DNA of 64,000 nucleotides from IMCC26256 sp037146835 (GTDB lineage Bacteria > Actinomycetota > Acidimicrobiia > IMCC26256). The stretch is taken from the NCBI GenBank assembly GCA_037146835.1, contig JBAWWI010000001.1, positions 16,220 to 80,219 on the forward strand. Direction: 5' to 3'. Both the position numbers and the translations under genes were made by a program. Under the pieces are notes generated by a model. It was given only the letters and a program-made list of their open reading frames with translations. It made no database searches and was not told the origin of the DNA. Numbering within the stretch: the stretch's first letter is position 1; every line of letters begins with the position of its first letter. Shown here in pieces: positions 51,505-61,277 of this stretch.

Positions 51505-52377
51505 TTACCTCTGCTTCAAAATGCTTTCAACGCGCTGCGATAGTCGACCTAGGCCAAGCCGGTCGCACCAACTCTGAAAGTCGCTGCGCGGGCCAGTCCA
51601 TACCCAATCGTCTACACCACTCGAGATCGCGTCGTATCTAAGCGTTGCCAAATCGCGAAATAAGAGCGCGTCTTCGAAAGAGGCATCGAGGGTCTCGGCG
51701 AGTCTTGCTGCTCCCCTAACCTGCACCCTCCACTGCGATGGGTCGCGAGGGATGTTCTCAAGGTGTAGATATTCTTCAAGTATAAGTGCAGAAGATTTAG
51801 CTCCCCAACCCTTTAATCCTGGGAATCCGTCTGCTGTATCGCCTGTAAGGGCAAGCCAATCGGGGATCGATTCCGGAGAGACTCCGAATTTGGCACGGAC
51901 CCCATCAGCGTTACGTATCTCTCCCCTACGCCGATCGACCTGAACAATTCGATCGCCCACTACGCACTGAGAAAGATCCTTATCTGGGGTACAGAGATGG
52001 ACTCGCGCTACACGCTCATCCTTACCTGCGATTCGCGCGGCCGATGCCATTGCATCATCGGCTTCGTATTCAGTCATAGCTAAGACACATATGCCCAATG
52101 AACTGAGCGCCTCTTCAAGAAGCGCGAACTGCAGGAATAGCTCCTCCTCTAAACCCTCTCCGGTTTTGTACCCTGCATACATAGCGTTTCGAAAAGAGTC
52201 AACCGTATGGTCAGTAGCTACGGCGATGTGGGTAACGCCCTCGTCGAGCATCATCACTACAGAGTTCAGGACACCGCGAACCGCTGCGATCTCGAGACCC
52301 TCAGCGTCGATACTCGAGGGCAGCGCAAAGTGATGGCGGAAGAGTTCGTAGGTGCCGTCGAGTAGGTGTACATCCAT
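51505..52377 (-). CDS. 5'-3' exonuclease (flap endonuclease fold)
   Basis: 290 residues from the ATG at 52377 (a GATAAT box lies 6 bases ahead). Marks of the PolI-type exonuclease domain: HLLDGTYELFRHHFAL, TEYEADDAMASAARIA with clustered Asp, CTPDKDLSQCV, and the helix-hairpin-helix LTGDTADGFPGLKGWGAKSS. There is no polymerase domain, so it is a stand-alone enzyme that may act in Okazaki or repair processing. A frame reaching 52488 is an upstream artefact. Confidence 0.88.
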   Translation of the reverse strand: MDVHLLDGTYELFRHHFALPSSIDAEGLEIAAVRGVLNSVVMMLDEGVTHIAVATDHTVDSFRNAMYAGYKTGEGLEEELFLQFALLEEALSSLGICVLAMTEYEADDAMASAARIAGKDERVARVHLCTPDKDLSQCVVGDRIVQVDRRRGEIRNADGVRAKFGVSPESIPDWLALTGDTADGFPGLKGWGAKSSALILEEYLHLENIPRDPSQWRVQVRGAARLAETLDASFEDALLFRDLATLRYDAISSGVDDWVWTGPRSDFQSWCDRLGLGRLSQRVESILKQR

Positions 52378-52383
52378 GGCGCC

Positions 52384-52389
52384 ATTATC
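52384..52389 (-). promoter_or_regulatory. Putative -10 box of the exonuclease gene
   Basis: GATAAT on the minus strand, 6 bases before the ATG at 52377. Confidence 0.3.
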
Positions 52390-52414
52390 CCCCACCGAGT
52401 GCTGAGAGCAAGTT

Positions 52415-54214
52415 CTATAGCGTGGCGAATACAGACTCTGCTTCTGTGGCTGCCTGAGCGAAATCGTCGGGTGCTGTTGGTGGAGCAAATAGAAACCCGC
52501 TCAAATGATCGCATCCAAGCTCCACCAAGCGAGCAGCTTGAGACTTCGTCTCCACACACTCAGCCGTTACACGGAAACCTAGGCCGTGCCCGAGGCGTAC
52601 CACAGCATTTGGAATTGCGGTTTCACGAGGGCCCAGGTCAACAGTACTAACGAAAGCTCGGTCAATCTTCAGAGTGTGCACGGGGTGCACTTGTAAGTAT
52701 CGAAGAGAGGAGAACCCCACACCGAAGTCATCTATTGCAATTGGAAAACCCCTTCGCGCAAGGTCAGCAAACTCTCCACCCGCCTCCAATGCCTCATCGA
52801 GTAGCACGCGTTCGGTGAGTTCGACGCCAATTCGCGACGCCTCAAGGCCGTTCTCTGTCGCGTAATTCGACATTCTCTCGCCGTACCCTGGATGAGCGAG
52901 TTCCGCTGCGCTCATATTTATCCAAACGCGTTCTACCGGGGTACCAGCGTTATCCCATTTAGAGATTTGTCGAGCAGTTTCAGCAGCGACCCAATCGCCA
53001 AGTGGGACCACGAGTCCCGATTCCTCAGCAACGTCGATAAACGAATCCGGAAATAGCAGACCTCGTTTAGGGTGACGCCACCGAACTAGCGCTTCACACT
53101 CCGAAGCCCTACCGGTGCGGGTATCCACTATTGGCTGATAATGAATCTCGAGTTGGTCCTCGACTAGAGCTGCTTTGAACTCGGATTCGATATGCATATC
53201 ATCGCTAATACGATCACGCATTGCATCGTCAAATATCGAAACTCTTGACCGACCAGTGCGTTTAGCCTCGTAAGAGGCACGATCAGCGTTGCGAATCAAT
53301 TCCTCAGGTTCACGTGAACTAGATGCACATGCCACACCTATCGAGCACGAGATATTTATGCTTCTACCGGCCTTACGGATAGGTTCATCCAGAGCTCGTC
53401 GTGCTTGCTCCGCTATGAGCATTGCTGCTTCCTCGCTCGGGAGATGGGCGCAGATCAAGAATTCATCTCCCCCAAGCCTCGCCACTACAGCCTCTGCGGG
53501 AACCGCTGCACGAATGCGTGCTGCAACCTCTACGAGAACGTGATCTCCTATTGCATGGCCGAGCGAGTCGTTCACACGCTTGAAGTGGTCTAAATCAACG
53601 AACATCACAGCGGTTACTCCGCCCACTCGCCGCTGCTGTGCCAGCGACCAACCAATTCTGTCGGCAGCAAGTGCTCGATTAGGTAGTCCGGTCAAAGGAT
53701 CATGTAGCGCCATTCGTTCTAGAGCGGTCTGGGCTAAACGTCGCTCCGTAACGTCTTGACTAACTACTACGACGGCCTCCCCGATAGAGAGAACTTGCTG
53801 GTGAATCCAGCGCCTCTCCCCGCGAACAGAGATTGCAATCTCCTCATGGAATTGCCCAGCTCGTTCTACAGCATCGCCCCAACGTGAAATGAGATGTTTG
53901 GAAGCCTCCGCAAAAATCTCCGAGCAGAGGCACCCGACTAGATCAGACGCACTTCGGTGCAGCATCTCTGCTGCGGCGGAGTTCATGAAGCGAAACTCAA
54001 AATCCCGAATCGACCCATCTGAGGAACGCACTGCATCCCAGATTGAGAAGCCGTCAGGGCTCACGGCCATGGCCTGAATAAATTGATCTGGAGACGCGAG
54101 CATTCCTTCGCCGATGACCATGCGAGCGCCGAGGCGAGTTACGACAGCATCGATCTCTACGGGGCGAGAGTTGTCTGCGTTTCTCGGAGTCGGCTCTTGA
54201 TCGATTGGGCTCAT
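52415..54214 (-). CDS. PAS-GGDEF-EAL cyclic-di-GMP turnover protein
   Basis: 599 residues: PAS-like sensor (about 40-160, ending VVVSQDVTERRLAQ), GGDEF domain (about 170-330) with intact RLGGDEF, and EAL domain (about 345-595) with ECEALVRWRHPKRG, LTERVLLDE and DDFGVGFSSL. Both diguanylate cyclase and phosphodiesterase sites look intact, so it could make or degrade c-di-GMP depending on the sensor. No membrane helix. It is divergent from a secreted FN3 repeat gene. Confidence 0.92.
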   Translation of the reverse strand: MSPIDQEPTPRNADNSRPVEIDAVVTRLGARMVIGEGMLASPDQFIQAMAVSPDGFSIWDAVRSSDGSIRDFEFRFMNSAAAEMLHRSASDLVGCLCSEIFAEASKHLISRWGDAVERAGQFHEEIAISVRGERRWIHQQVLSIGEAVVVVSQDVTERRLAQTALERMALHDPLTGLPNRALAADRIGWSLAQQRRVGGVTAVMFVDLDHFKRVNDSLGHAIGDHVLVEVAARIRAAVPAEAVVARLGGDEFLICAHLPSEEAAMLIAEQARRALDEPIRKAGRSINISCSIGVACASSSREPEELIRNADRASYEAKRTGRSRVSIFDDAMRDRISDDMHIESEFKAALVEDQLEIHYQPIVDTRTGRASECEALVRWRHPKRGLLFPDSFIDVAEESGLVVPLGDWVAAETARQISKWDNAGTPVERVWINMSAAELAHPGYGERMSNYATENGLEASRIGVELTERVLLDEALEAGGEFADLARRGFPIAIDDFGVGFSSLRYLQVHPVHTLKIDRAFVSTVDLGPRETAIPNAVVRLGHGLGFRVTAECVETKSQAARLVELGCDHLSGFLFAPPTAPDDFAQAATEAESVFATL

Positions 54215-54289
54215 TACCTTGGGACTCCATCGGCAACTTCACTGCCCGGAATTGCTTCGCCGGATATTGCTAAGCACATCCTAGGGTTA

Positions 54290-54301
54290 TTCGATATCGA
54301 A
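54290..54301. promoter_or_regulatory. Perfect 12-base palindrome TTCGATATCGAA
   Basis: Lies in the 249-base gap between the divergent GGDEF-EAL and FN3 genes; a candidate operator. Apart from this and AT-rich sequence near 54435-54455 (TACATATGTA), the gap shows nothing definite. Confidence 0.35.
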
Positions 54302-54463
54302 CCGCACCTGACGCTGGCTGTGCCTCAAAAGATGCCCATTAGAAATGTTTATGAGGAACACCTTATGTTTATGCAGTAGCCCCGATTATCAGTTGCGATT
54401 CCCCACTCTAAGTGGTAGAAAACACAGGTTTACAGATTCAGATACATATGTAATGGGGGCGTT

Positions 54464-56677
54464 GTGGACATCAGCCGACAGAGGCTCAGGCGTTTCTCGA
54501 GATTCGGCATTGGCCTAGCAACCCTCATCGGTACCGGTGCCATTCTGGCCGCTGCGTCTCTGGCCGGAGCATCGACTGTTCCTGGTTCGCCTACTTCGCC
54601 CGCTGCAGTCCCTGGACCCAAACTCGGTGAGGTGAAACTCACATGGAGCGCACCTGTCGATTTGGGTGGCGGACTCACAACCTACTTAGTTGCAAGTGCA
54701 CCAGTTGTTGGTGGGACAACGGGAACCTTCTCTGCCGCAACACCTACAAATTCAGTTGCTCTGCGTGCTTCTAAAACTTGCACAGCTACTTATCCAGATC
54801 TCTGCGCTTACAAAATCTTTGCAAAGAACTCCGCAGGTACAAGCGTAGCTAGTACGGAAGCCCGAATTGTCTGGACTGCTCCGTCTGCCCCCGGAAGCCT
54901 GCGCGCGGTCAGCACCAACTTCTCTGACGTAGACCTGACGTGGAAAGCCCCTAGCCGTAGCGGTGGGCTCGCCTCCACTTTCTCGGTAGAGAAGCGAATC
55001 GATGGCGGGTCTTGGGCAGCAGTATCAAGCGGCTTATCCGGCCTCACATACACCGCTTCATCGTCATGCACAGGCGGGACTTCCTGCATGTACCGCGTGA
55101 AGGCCGTTAATGCTGTCGGTGCTGGTCCATGGTCAAACTCTGCAGCGTTACGAGTTACTCCTGGCGCCCCTAAAAATTTGACAGTCGCAGTAAGCGCTAC
55201 CCACCCTGAAACCTCCGGAGCCTTAGCGGGAGCGGCAGAGACGCTGGTCGAGTGGTTACCGCCAACCCTCGGGCTAGCTGATTCCAACTACGACGTGCAA
55301 ACATGCTTGGAACTCTGCAATGCAAATACAGGTACTTGGAGCGCATCGACAACCGTAGCGACCGGAGCTACACCTAACCTCGCCGGTGAATGTGGCGCTC
55401 TTCAACACACATGCTCATACAGGGTTAGGTCCACAAATACTCGGGGTGGGGTAAGCCCGTGGGTTTATCGTGCGATTAGTCCATTCTCGCCTACAGCAGT
55501 ATCAGTCACTACAGGCTCCGCTGAGAACACAATCGCTGTCACCTTTAGTGGAGCGGCTGAGACTGGTGTCGGTCCCGCCTCTGGCAGGGCTTATCGCTTC
55601 TATGCCTGCGAGGCATCTTGTGGTAGTGCAGGTAACTGGATCACCGACCCTTCCGAAGAGATAACTCTCGACACGATCAGTGCGTACCCCCACACTGCGA
55701 CCATTGCATGTACAGGCGGAACAAATTGCCTTGTTCGTATGCAGACTGTTTATGCAGATTTCAATGGGAGCACGCTTACTGGCATTACATCCGCTGTAGG
55801 AGCACTGCTCCCTGGCGACCCGACGGGCACAACAGTGGTAACCGGCTCAACCTCGGGGAGTGTCGATGTCTCATGGACTGCGCCAGTTGTTCTCGGTTCG
55901 CCAGCTTTAACTCACTACGACACTCGTTATTCCATAGACGCAGGTCTGAGTTTTACCGCTTGGTCCTCTACCGGCGGCACGGGCGTCACTCGCACTATCG
56001 CCTGCGGAGCAGGGAACACCTGCGATGTTGAGGTACGCGCCGCCAATGCAATAGGAGAATCTTTAACAGATTCCGGTTCGGCAGTTGCCGCTAGCGCTCC
56101 GGGGGCACCGACTGCAATGACAGTCGTCACCGGGACGACTTCAGGCACAGTCGATGCCTCGTGGACTGACCCAGCAGATCTGGGGACTCCCGCCCTGAAC
56201 CACTACGAGACTCGCTACTCCGTAGATGCAGGATCTACTTTTAGCGCTTGGTCCTCTAACGGTGGCACCGGCACTACTCGGACCATCTCCTGCGGTGCGG
56301 CGAATACATGCATCGTGCAGGTACGCGCAGTCAACACGATTGGGGCGTCTTCGCCAGACTCAGATACCGCAGTTGCTGCCAGCGCTCCGTCCCAACCAAC
56401 AGGTTTTAGTGCTGTACTCAACACGGGCAGCGGAAACGCCGATCTTGCTTGGACAGCGCCAACAGTCTCCCCATCGATCACAGATTACGAGTACAGCGTC
56501 TCAACAGATAGTGGATCTACTTGGGGCACGTGGACATCGTTAACGACCACTGGAACTAGCGCTTCAATCGCTGCTTGTTCGTCCACATCGGCTGACACCT
56601 GCGACTACAAAATTCGCGCCGTTAACAGCATTGGAGATGGCGCTAGTTCATCAACTAGCGGATTTATTATCCCATAG
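54464..56677 (+). CDS. Secreted fibronectin type III repeat protein with paired cysteines
   Basis: 737 residues from a GTG. Signal peptide: basic start, hydrophobic stretch IGLATLIGTGAILAAASLAGAS (about 15-36). Then about seven FN3-like domains of roughly 90-100 residues, each with a W-x-AP start strand and a Y-x-I/V-x-A-x-N end (YKIFAKNSAG, YRVKAVNAVG, VEVRAANAIG). Unusually, most domains have two Cys 5-9 residues apart just before that end. No LPxTG or membrane anchor, so it is probably released or bound by other means; an adhesin or surface role is a guess. Confidence 0.85.
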   Translation: MDISRQRLRRFSRFGIGLATLIGTGAILAAASLAGASTVPGSPTSPAAVPGPKLGEVKLTWSAPVDLGGGLTTYLVASAPVVGGTTGTFSAATPTNSVALRASKTCTATYPDLCAYKIFAKNSAGTSVASTEARIVWTAPSAPGSLRAVSTNFSDVDLTWKAPSRSGGLASTFSVEKRIDGGSWAAVSSGLSGLTYTASSSCTGGTSCMYRVKAVNAVGAGPWSNSAALRVTPGAPKNLTVAVSATHPETSGALAGAAETLVEWLPPTLGLADSNYDVQTCLELCNANTGTWSASTTVATGATPNLAGECGALQHTCSYRVRSTNTRGGVSPWVYRAISPFSPTAVSVTTGSAENTIAVTFSGAAETGVGPASGRAYRFYACEASCGSAGNWITDPSEEITLDTISAYPHTATIACTGGTNCLVRMQTVYADFNGSTLTGITSAVGALLPGDPTGTTVVTGSTSGSVDVSWTAPVVLGSPALTHYDTRYSIDAGLSFTAWSSTGGTGVTRTIACGAGNTCDVEVRAANAIGESLTDSGSAVAASAPGAPTAMTVVTGTTSGTVDASWTDPADLGTPALNHYETRYSVDAGSTFSAWSSNGGTGTTRTISCGAANTCIVQVRAVNTIGASSPDSDTAVAASAPSQPTGFSAVLNTGSGNADLAWTAPTVSPSITDYEYSVSTDSGSTWGTWTSLTTTGTSASIAACSSTSADTCDYKIRAVNSIGDGASSSTSGFIIP

Positions 56678-56724
56678 GCGCTAATTTAGGGTGCTTAGGA
56701 CATATCCACATCTCACCCTGCGCA

Positions 56725-56730
56725 TAGTGT
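56725..56730 (+). promoter_or_regulatory. Putative -10 box of the DinG-type helicase gene
   Basis: TAGTGT lies 9 bases before the ATG at 56740; no clear ribosome site. Confidence 0.35.
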
Positions 56731-56739
56731 GCTCAAAGA

Positions 56740-58761
56740 ATGAGTACAGAAAATACTGCCTCCAAATTCGGCCCTGATAGCCACAAGAATTGGAGAGCGG
56801 AATCGCTACCGCTGCTAGCGGAGGCTGTCGCTGCGCTCAAAGGCGAGGACCGACCGGGGCAGCGCGATTTGGCTACCGCTGTATCCGAGGCGATCCGGTA
56901 TGGACACCATCTAGTCTCCGAGGCACCAACAGGTTCCGGGAAGAGCCTCGCCTATCTAGTCCCAGCTATTGCATCAGGTTTGCGGGTAGTTGTTGCTACG
57001 TCAACGATCGCCCTTCAAGATCAACTTATTGGTAAAGACTTACCGCAATTAGCGAGCGCTACCAATGTCCGCTTTACTGCGACGGCATTGAAGGGCCGAG
57101 CTAACTATGTCTGCCTCTCAAAGATTCGTACAGCCGATGCTCCTGAGACACTCTTTGACCAACGCCCCGGCGCCTCTTTCGATGATGACCTGAGGACGGT
57201 TCGAGATTTCAGTGAGGCATCACCCACAGGTGACCGTGCAGAGTTACCAGGAGCCATCCCTGATTCTTCGTGGGCGGCATTCTCCTGCACTGGCCAAGAG
57301 TGCCCAGGGGCCAATGAGTGCTCAGATGGTGTCGAGTGTTTCGCAGAGAAGGTACGCACTCGTGCAAGCGAGTCCGAGATTGTTGTGGTGAATCATGCAC
57401 TTGCCTGCCTCGATATAGGGGCTGAGGGCAATGTTCTCCCCGACCACGACATATTGATCGTGGATGAGGCCCACGCGCTCGCAGAGGCCGCAACCCGATC
57501 ATTCGGAGCAGATCTCTCCCCGAGCGCCATAGGACGCCTAGGAACGCTCTTAGGCAAGCATGGGGCGACTCAGGCCATGGTTAAGAACCTAAAGACAATC
57601 GAGAACCATTTAGAGACGCTCCTAAACCAGCACAAGGGCGAGCGCCTAACCGGTGAAGCCTTCAAACCGGTGCAAGGTACGTTGGTCTCTATAGGCGAGC
57701 ACCTATCTACCGCCAGAGCCGGACTATCCAAATCTGATAACCCGGAGAGCAAGAGGGCCAATCGACTCGCTGCAACCCGAATCGAGACTGTCAGGCGGAT
57801 GGCAGGGGCTACTGCCACAGATGTTGTCTGGGTAGACGGAGACGGGCCAAGTATCCGCCTGCGCCTTGCCCCACTCGAGGTTGGCTCCCCTATGGCTATT
57901 TCGTTGCTCTCAACTCGGCCCTGCATCTTCGTCTCGGCAACCCTCGGGGGCGAGGCTCCATATCGCGATTTTGCAGCCGCTCTAGGTTTAGACCCCACTG
58001 CCGATCAGGGTTCATGGGGCGATCCGCCAGGGACGCCGCTAGCGGAGGGAGAACCCCCCGAGCGCTCAACCGGAGTTGGCTACGCATCTCTAGCCGTGGA
58101 CCCTTCTTTCAACTGGCGCGAACAAGGAACCCTTTTTGTAGATCCAAAGCTCCCTGACCCGGCGCGCAATCGCGATGAATGGCTCGCTGCTGGTGGCGTC
58201 CATCTCCTGCGCTTGGTAGAGGCAAGCGATGGTAGGGCTCTTGTTCTCTGCACGTCACGCGCCAACGTTGATCATTTTGCATCGCTAATTCGTGATTCAA
58301 AATTGGATGTAACTGTTCTTGCTCAGGGAGATGCAGCGCCAGCTGAGTTGACACGCAGGTTTATCGAGGATGAGCGCTCGATTCTTGTAGGCACTCGCAC
58401 ATTCTGGGCAGGAATTGATGCTCCAGGTACAGCGTGTGTATTGGTGGTGATCGATCGGATACCTTTCCCAGTCCCCTCTGAACCTCTACATGCAGCGCGA
58501 CGCGAATTCGCGGAGTCCGAGGGCGAAGATGCTTTCGCCACTGTCGATATACCAGCAGCAGCTTTAACTCTTGCGCAGGGAGCCGGTCGACTCCTGCGCC
58601 GCAGATCTGATCGCGGTGTTGTCGCGGTCCTTGACCCGAGACTCGCTACACGGAGTTACCGACGGGCACTCTTAAAAGCCGTCCCTCCATTTAGACGCAC
58701 TACCGATATCGAAGATGCATGTGTTGCTTTGAAATCGGCCGCAGAGGGTGAAGCAAAGTAG
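56740..58761 (+). CDS. DinG/XPD-like ATP-dependent DNA helicase
   Basis: 673 residues. Walker A EAPTGSGKS (about 68-76), DEAH in IVDEAHAL (about 245), and four Cys between them (YVCLSK, then CTGQECPGANEC and VECFAEK) that can ligate an iron-sulfur cluster. Late helicase motifs: LVGTRTFWAGIDAPG and QGAGRLLRRRSDRG. Family members unwind DNA in repair and replication-fork upkeep. Ends 4 bases from the converging acyl-CoA dehydrogenase gene. Confidence 0.9.
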   Translation: MSTENTASKFGPDSHKNWRAESLPLLAEAVAALKGEDRPGQRDLATAVSEAIRYGHHLVSEAPTGSGKSLAYLVPAIASGLRVVVATSTIALQDQLIGKDLPQLASATNVRFTATALKGRANYVCLSKIRTADAPETLFDQRPGASFDDDLRTVRDFSEASPTGDRAELPGAIPDSSWAAFSCTGQECPGANECSDGVECFAEKVRTRASESEIVVVNHALACLDIGAEGNVLPDHDILIVDEAHALAEAATRSFGADLSPSAIGRLGTLLGKHGATQAMVKNLKTIENHLETLLNQHKGERLTGEAFKPVQGTLVSIGEHLSTARAGLSKSDNPESKRANRLAATRIETVRRMAGATATDVVWVDGDGPSIRLRLAPLEVGSPMAISLLSTRPCIFVSATLGGEAPYRDFAAALGLDPTADQGSWGDPPGTPLAEGEPPERSTGVGYASLAVDPSFNWREQGTLFVDPKLPDPARNRDEWLAAGGVHLLRLVEASDGRALVLCTSRANVDHFASLIRDSKLDVTVLAQGDAAPAELTRRFIEDERSILVGTRTFWAGIDAPGTACVLVVIDRIPFPVPSEPLHAARREFAESEGEDAFATVDIPAAALTLAQGAGRLLRRRSDRGVVAVLDPRLATRSYRRALLKAVPPFRRTTDIEDACVALKSAAEGEAK

Positions 58762-58765
58762 CAAC

Positions 58766-59998
58766 CTAGTTTCGAGGTACGTCCTTGAAGGGGAGCACCT
58801 TGTCCGGGCGATTCTCGCTAGGAAGTCCTAGAACCCGCTCACCAAGAACATTGCGTTGAATCTGCTCTGTGCCGCCACCTATGCGAACGGACCACTGGTT
58901 TAGAAAATAGGACTGCCACATTCCATCGAATGGAGCATCTTCGAGCTTGAGCATTCCACCAGCACCCTGCAGAGCCATGACGAGATCACCATCAGCCGCC
59001 ATCTTCTGGCTGGCCAACAATTTAAGAACACTTGCCTCTGGTCCGAGATGATCCCCTCGAGAGGCCCGGGCACGCGCCCTGCCTGCCAACCAGGAGACAA
59101 GGTGGAAGCGCGTATACGAATGAGCGAGCTCTTGACGTACGAGTGGGTCATCACCACGGTCAAGCGAATGCGCGAGTTCGAGGATCGATTGGAAGGAGAT
59201 GCCTGAGCCACTTCCGATCATGCTCCGCTCATTCGAGAGGGTTGTATTTGCAACACGCCAACCATTACCTGGTTGATCAACGAGGTTAGAGGCCGGCACT
59301 TTGACGTCAGTAAGAAAAACTTCGTTGAAATGAGCGAACCCTGTTATCTGCACCAAAGGTCGTACCTCGATGCCAGGAGAGCGCATGTCTACCAAGAAAT
59401 AGGAGATCCCTCTGTGCTTAGGCACATCCCAATCGGTTCGAGCAATCATCATCGCCCAATCGGCGACATGTGCACTAGAGGTCCAGACCTTCTGACCATT
59501 AACCAGATACTCATCGCCATCTAGTTCGGCACGCGTTGTTAGCCCGGCTAAATCCGATCCGGCACCTGGCTCGGAGAAGAGCTGACACCAGAGCGCTTCA
59601 CCACGCAGCATCTCGGGTAGAAACTTCAGCTTCTGCTCCTCGGAAGCATGCTCTAAGAGTGTCGGGCCAACCATTTGAAGACCAATGCTCAAGGCCCCTG
59701 TATTGACTTCGTAGCGGAGCTCTTCCTCGGCAAAAATCTTGGCCTGCTCCCGCGTGCCACCGCGCCCACCGTAGATTTTGGGCCATGTAATCCCCGCCCA
59801 TCCGTGATCAAACAAGGTTCTCTGCCAAGCCCTTGCAGCCGCAATATGCGCAAGTTCAGCCTCTCGTGAGGCATCCGTGGACAGCAGTGTCGTGCGGTCG
59901 GTGCCCTTTCGGAGAGCAGCGTGAGCGCTTAGAAATTCTCTTGCTTCGGCTCTGAACTCAGCATCTTCTCCGGAGTCGAGATTCTTCGGGTCATCCAT
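58766..59998 (-). CDS. Acyl-CoA dehydrogenase
   Basis: 410 residues from the ATG at 59998, where family-like sequence begins. Marks: CQLFSEPGAGSDLAGLTTRA, GQKVWTSSAHVADWAM, RTDWDVPKHRGISYFLVDM and IGGGTEQIQRNVLGERVLGLPS. A paralogue of the enzyme at 49.4 kb, with which it shares these blocks; it may act on a different chain. The 111-base gap upstream is divergent from the next gene and holds no clear promoter. Confidence 0.92.
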   Translation of the reverse strand: MDDPKNLDSGEDAEFRAEAREFLSAHAALRKGTDRTTLLSTDASREAELAHIAAARAWQRTLFDHGWAGITWPKIYGGRGGTREQAKIFAEEELRYEVNTGALSIGLQMVGPTLLEHASEEQKLKFLPEMLRGEALWCQLFSEPGAGSDLAGLTTRAELDGDEYLVNGQKVWTSSAHVADWAMMIARTDWDVPKHRGISYFLVDMRSPGIEVRPLVQITGFAHFNEVFLTDVKVPASNLVDQPGNGWRVANTTLSNERSMIGSGSGISFQSILELAHSLDRGDDPLVRQELAHSYTRFHLVSWLAGRARARASRGDHLGPEASVLKLLASQKMAADGDLVMALQGAGGMLKLEDAPFDGMWQSYFLNQWSVRIGGGTEQIQRNVLGERVLGLPSENRPDKVLPFKDVPRN

Positions 59999-60109
59999 AT
60001 AGGCAGCCTGCCACGCCCGGAGTTGCCCAAGCACACCGGCAGGCGTCCAATCCGGTAAAGATGATTAGAAATGTTGCGGCATTCCCGCTCACCGCCTTGA
60101 GGAGAGAAA

Positions 60110-61276
60110 TTGAACCCTATTGGACCGCTCACAGGGGCCGACGAATCGTTCGGCCACCAGATCACTGATACGCAGGTCGTCATAGGTACCTCCGATCTTG
60201 CATGGACGGAGAAGGTCTGCGCTATGGCAGCAGCCAAAGACGGCTCGATCCAGATTGGTTTCGGATTGGGGAAATACACGAATCGAGATGTCATGGATGG
60301 ATATGCGGGTGTATCGCGCGGATGCGAGCAGTTAACCGTGCGAGCAAGTCGTCGCCTCTCTCCGAATTTCGACGAAACCTCCATCGGTCCAATTCGATAT
60401 GAAATCATCGAGCCGCTTACTGCTGTGCGATTCTCGCTCGAGCCAAATGATGTATTGCCTTTAGCCTTCGATCTTCGTTTCGATGGAGTTATTCCTTGCC
60501 AGCTTGAGGAGCGTACGCACCAGCGCAACTCCCCCGCCTCGAGAATTAGCGCTGACCTTGTTAGATACCACCAAGTAGGTGTTCCTACCGGATGGCTTGA
60601 ACTTGATGGAGTTCGCACCGAGATCCATAGCGATAGCTGGATTGCGACACGTGACCACTCGTGGGGTGTGCGTTACGACGTAGGTCAGCCAATTATTGAT
60701 GTTGAGAAGATTGACCCATTGGAGGGGCTTTCATTCTCAATGATCTGGAGCCCAATTTTGTTTGAACGTGCTGATGGCTCGAGATACGCAGTCTTCTTAC
60801 ACACTGTTCAAGTCGAAGGCTTCGGGCAGACACTTCATAAGACGGTAACCGGAGCGATAGAGCATGAAGACGGAACGGTGATTCCTCTCGTTGATATCGA
60901 TTTAAGCGGCCTTAGATTTGACCCGAATAATCGCAGACTCCTCGGTGGAGTCATCGTTACTCGAACCACTGCAGGCGAACTACGTACCTTCACCCTGGAG
61001 GTCCCAACGGATACCGGTTTTCATCTCGGGGCTGGTCTCTACTTTGGGTGGAGAGGCCACCATCATGGAGAGTTCCGAGGGCCCCTAAATGTTGAGGGGG
61101 AGCGCATCGCAGACTGCAGAGAGCCTGAGATAGCAAGAGAACTTCATCAGATTCGAGACACGTTTGTGATCGTCGATGATCCAGTAGGTGGCGGACGCGG
61201 CTTCGGCAACTGTCAACCGATTGTTGCGGGCCCTTTCGAACGCTGGGGCTTAGATGCCAAGACTTCGTTTTGGTAG
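60110..61276 (+). CDS. AttH/CrtC-like lipocalin-fold protein, function unknown
   Basis: 388 residues. The mostly beta sequence, with TRDHSWGVRYDVG (about 185-197), and a late FGWRGHHHGEF, resembles a group of conserved actinobacterial proteins related to hydroxyneurosporene-synthase/AttH folds. No enzyme activity can be assigned. The TTG start has GAGGAGAG 4-5 bases ahead, which is strong. Neighbouring acyl-CoA dehydrogenase genes suggest lipid or steroid metabolism. Its stop is one base from that of the converging ABC permease gene. Confidence 0.65.
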   Translation: MNPIGPLTGADESFGHQITDTQVVIGTSDLAWTEKVCAMAAAKDGSIQIGFGLGKYTNRDVMDGYAGVSRGCEQLTVRASRRLSPNFDETSIGPIRYEIIEPLTAVRFSLEPNDVLPLAFDLRFDGVIPCQLEERTHQRNSPASRISADLVRYHQVGVPTGWLELDGVRTEIHSDSWIATRDHSWGVRYDVGQPIIDVEKIDPLEGLSFSMIWSPILFERADGSRYAVFLHTVQVEGFGQTLHKTVTGAIEHEDGTVIPLVDIDLSGLRFDPNNRRLLGGVIVTRTTAGELRTFTLEVPTDTGFHLGAGLYFGWRGHHHGEFRGPLNVEGERIADCREPEIARELHQIRDTFVIVDDPVGGGRGFGNCQPIVAGPFERWGLDAKTSFW

Positions 61277-61277
61277 G

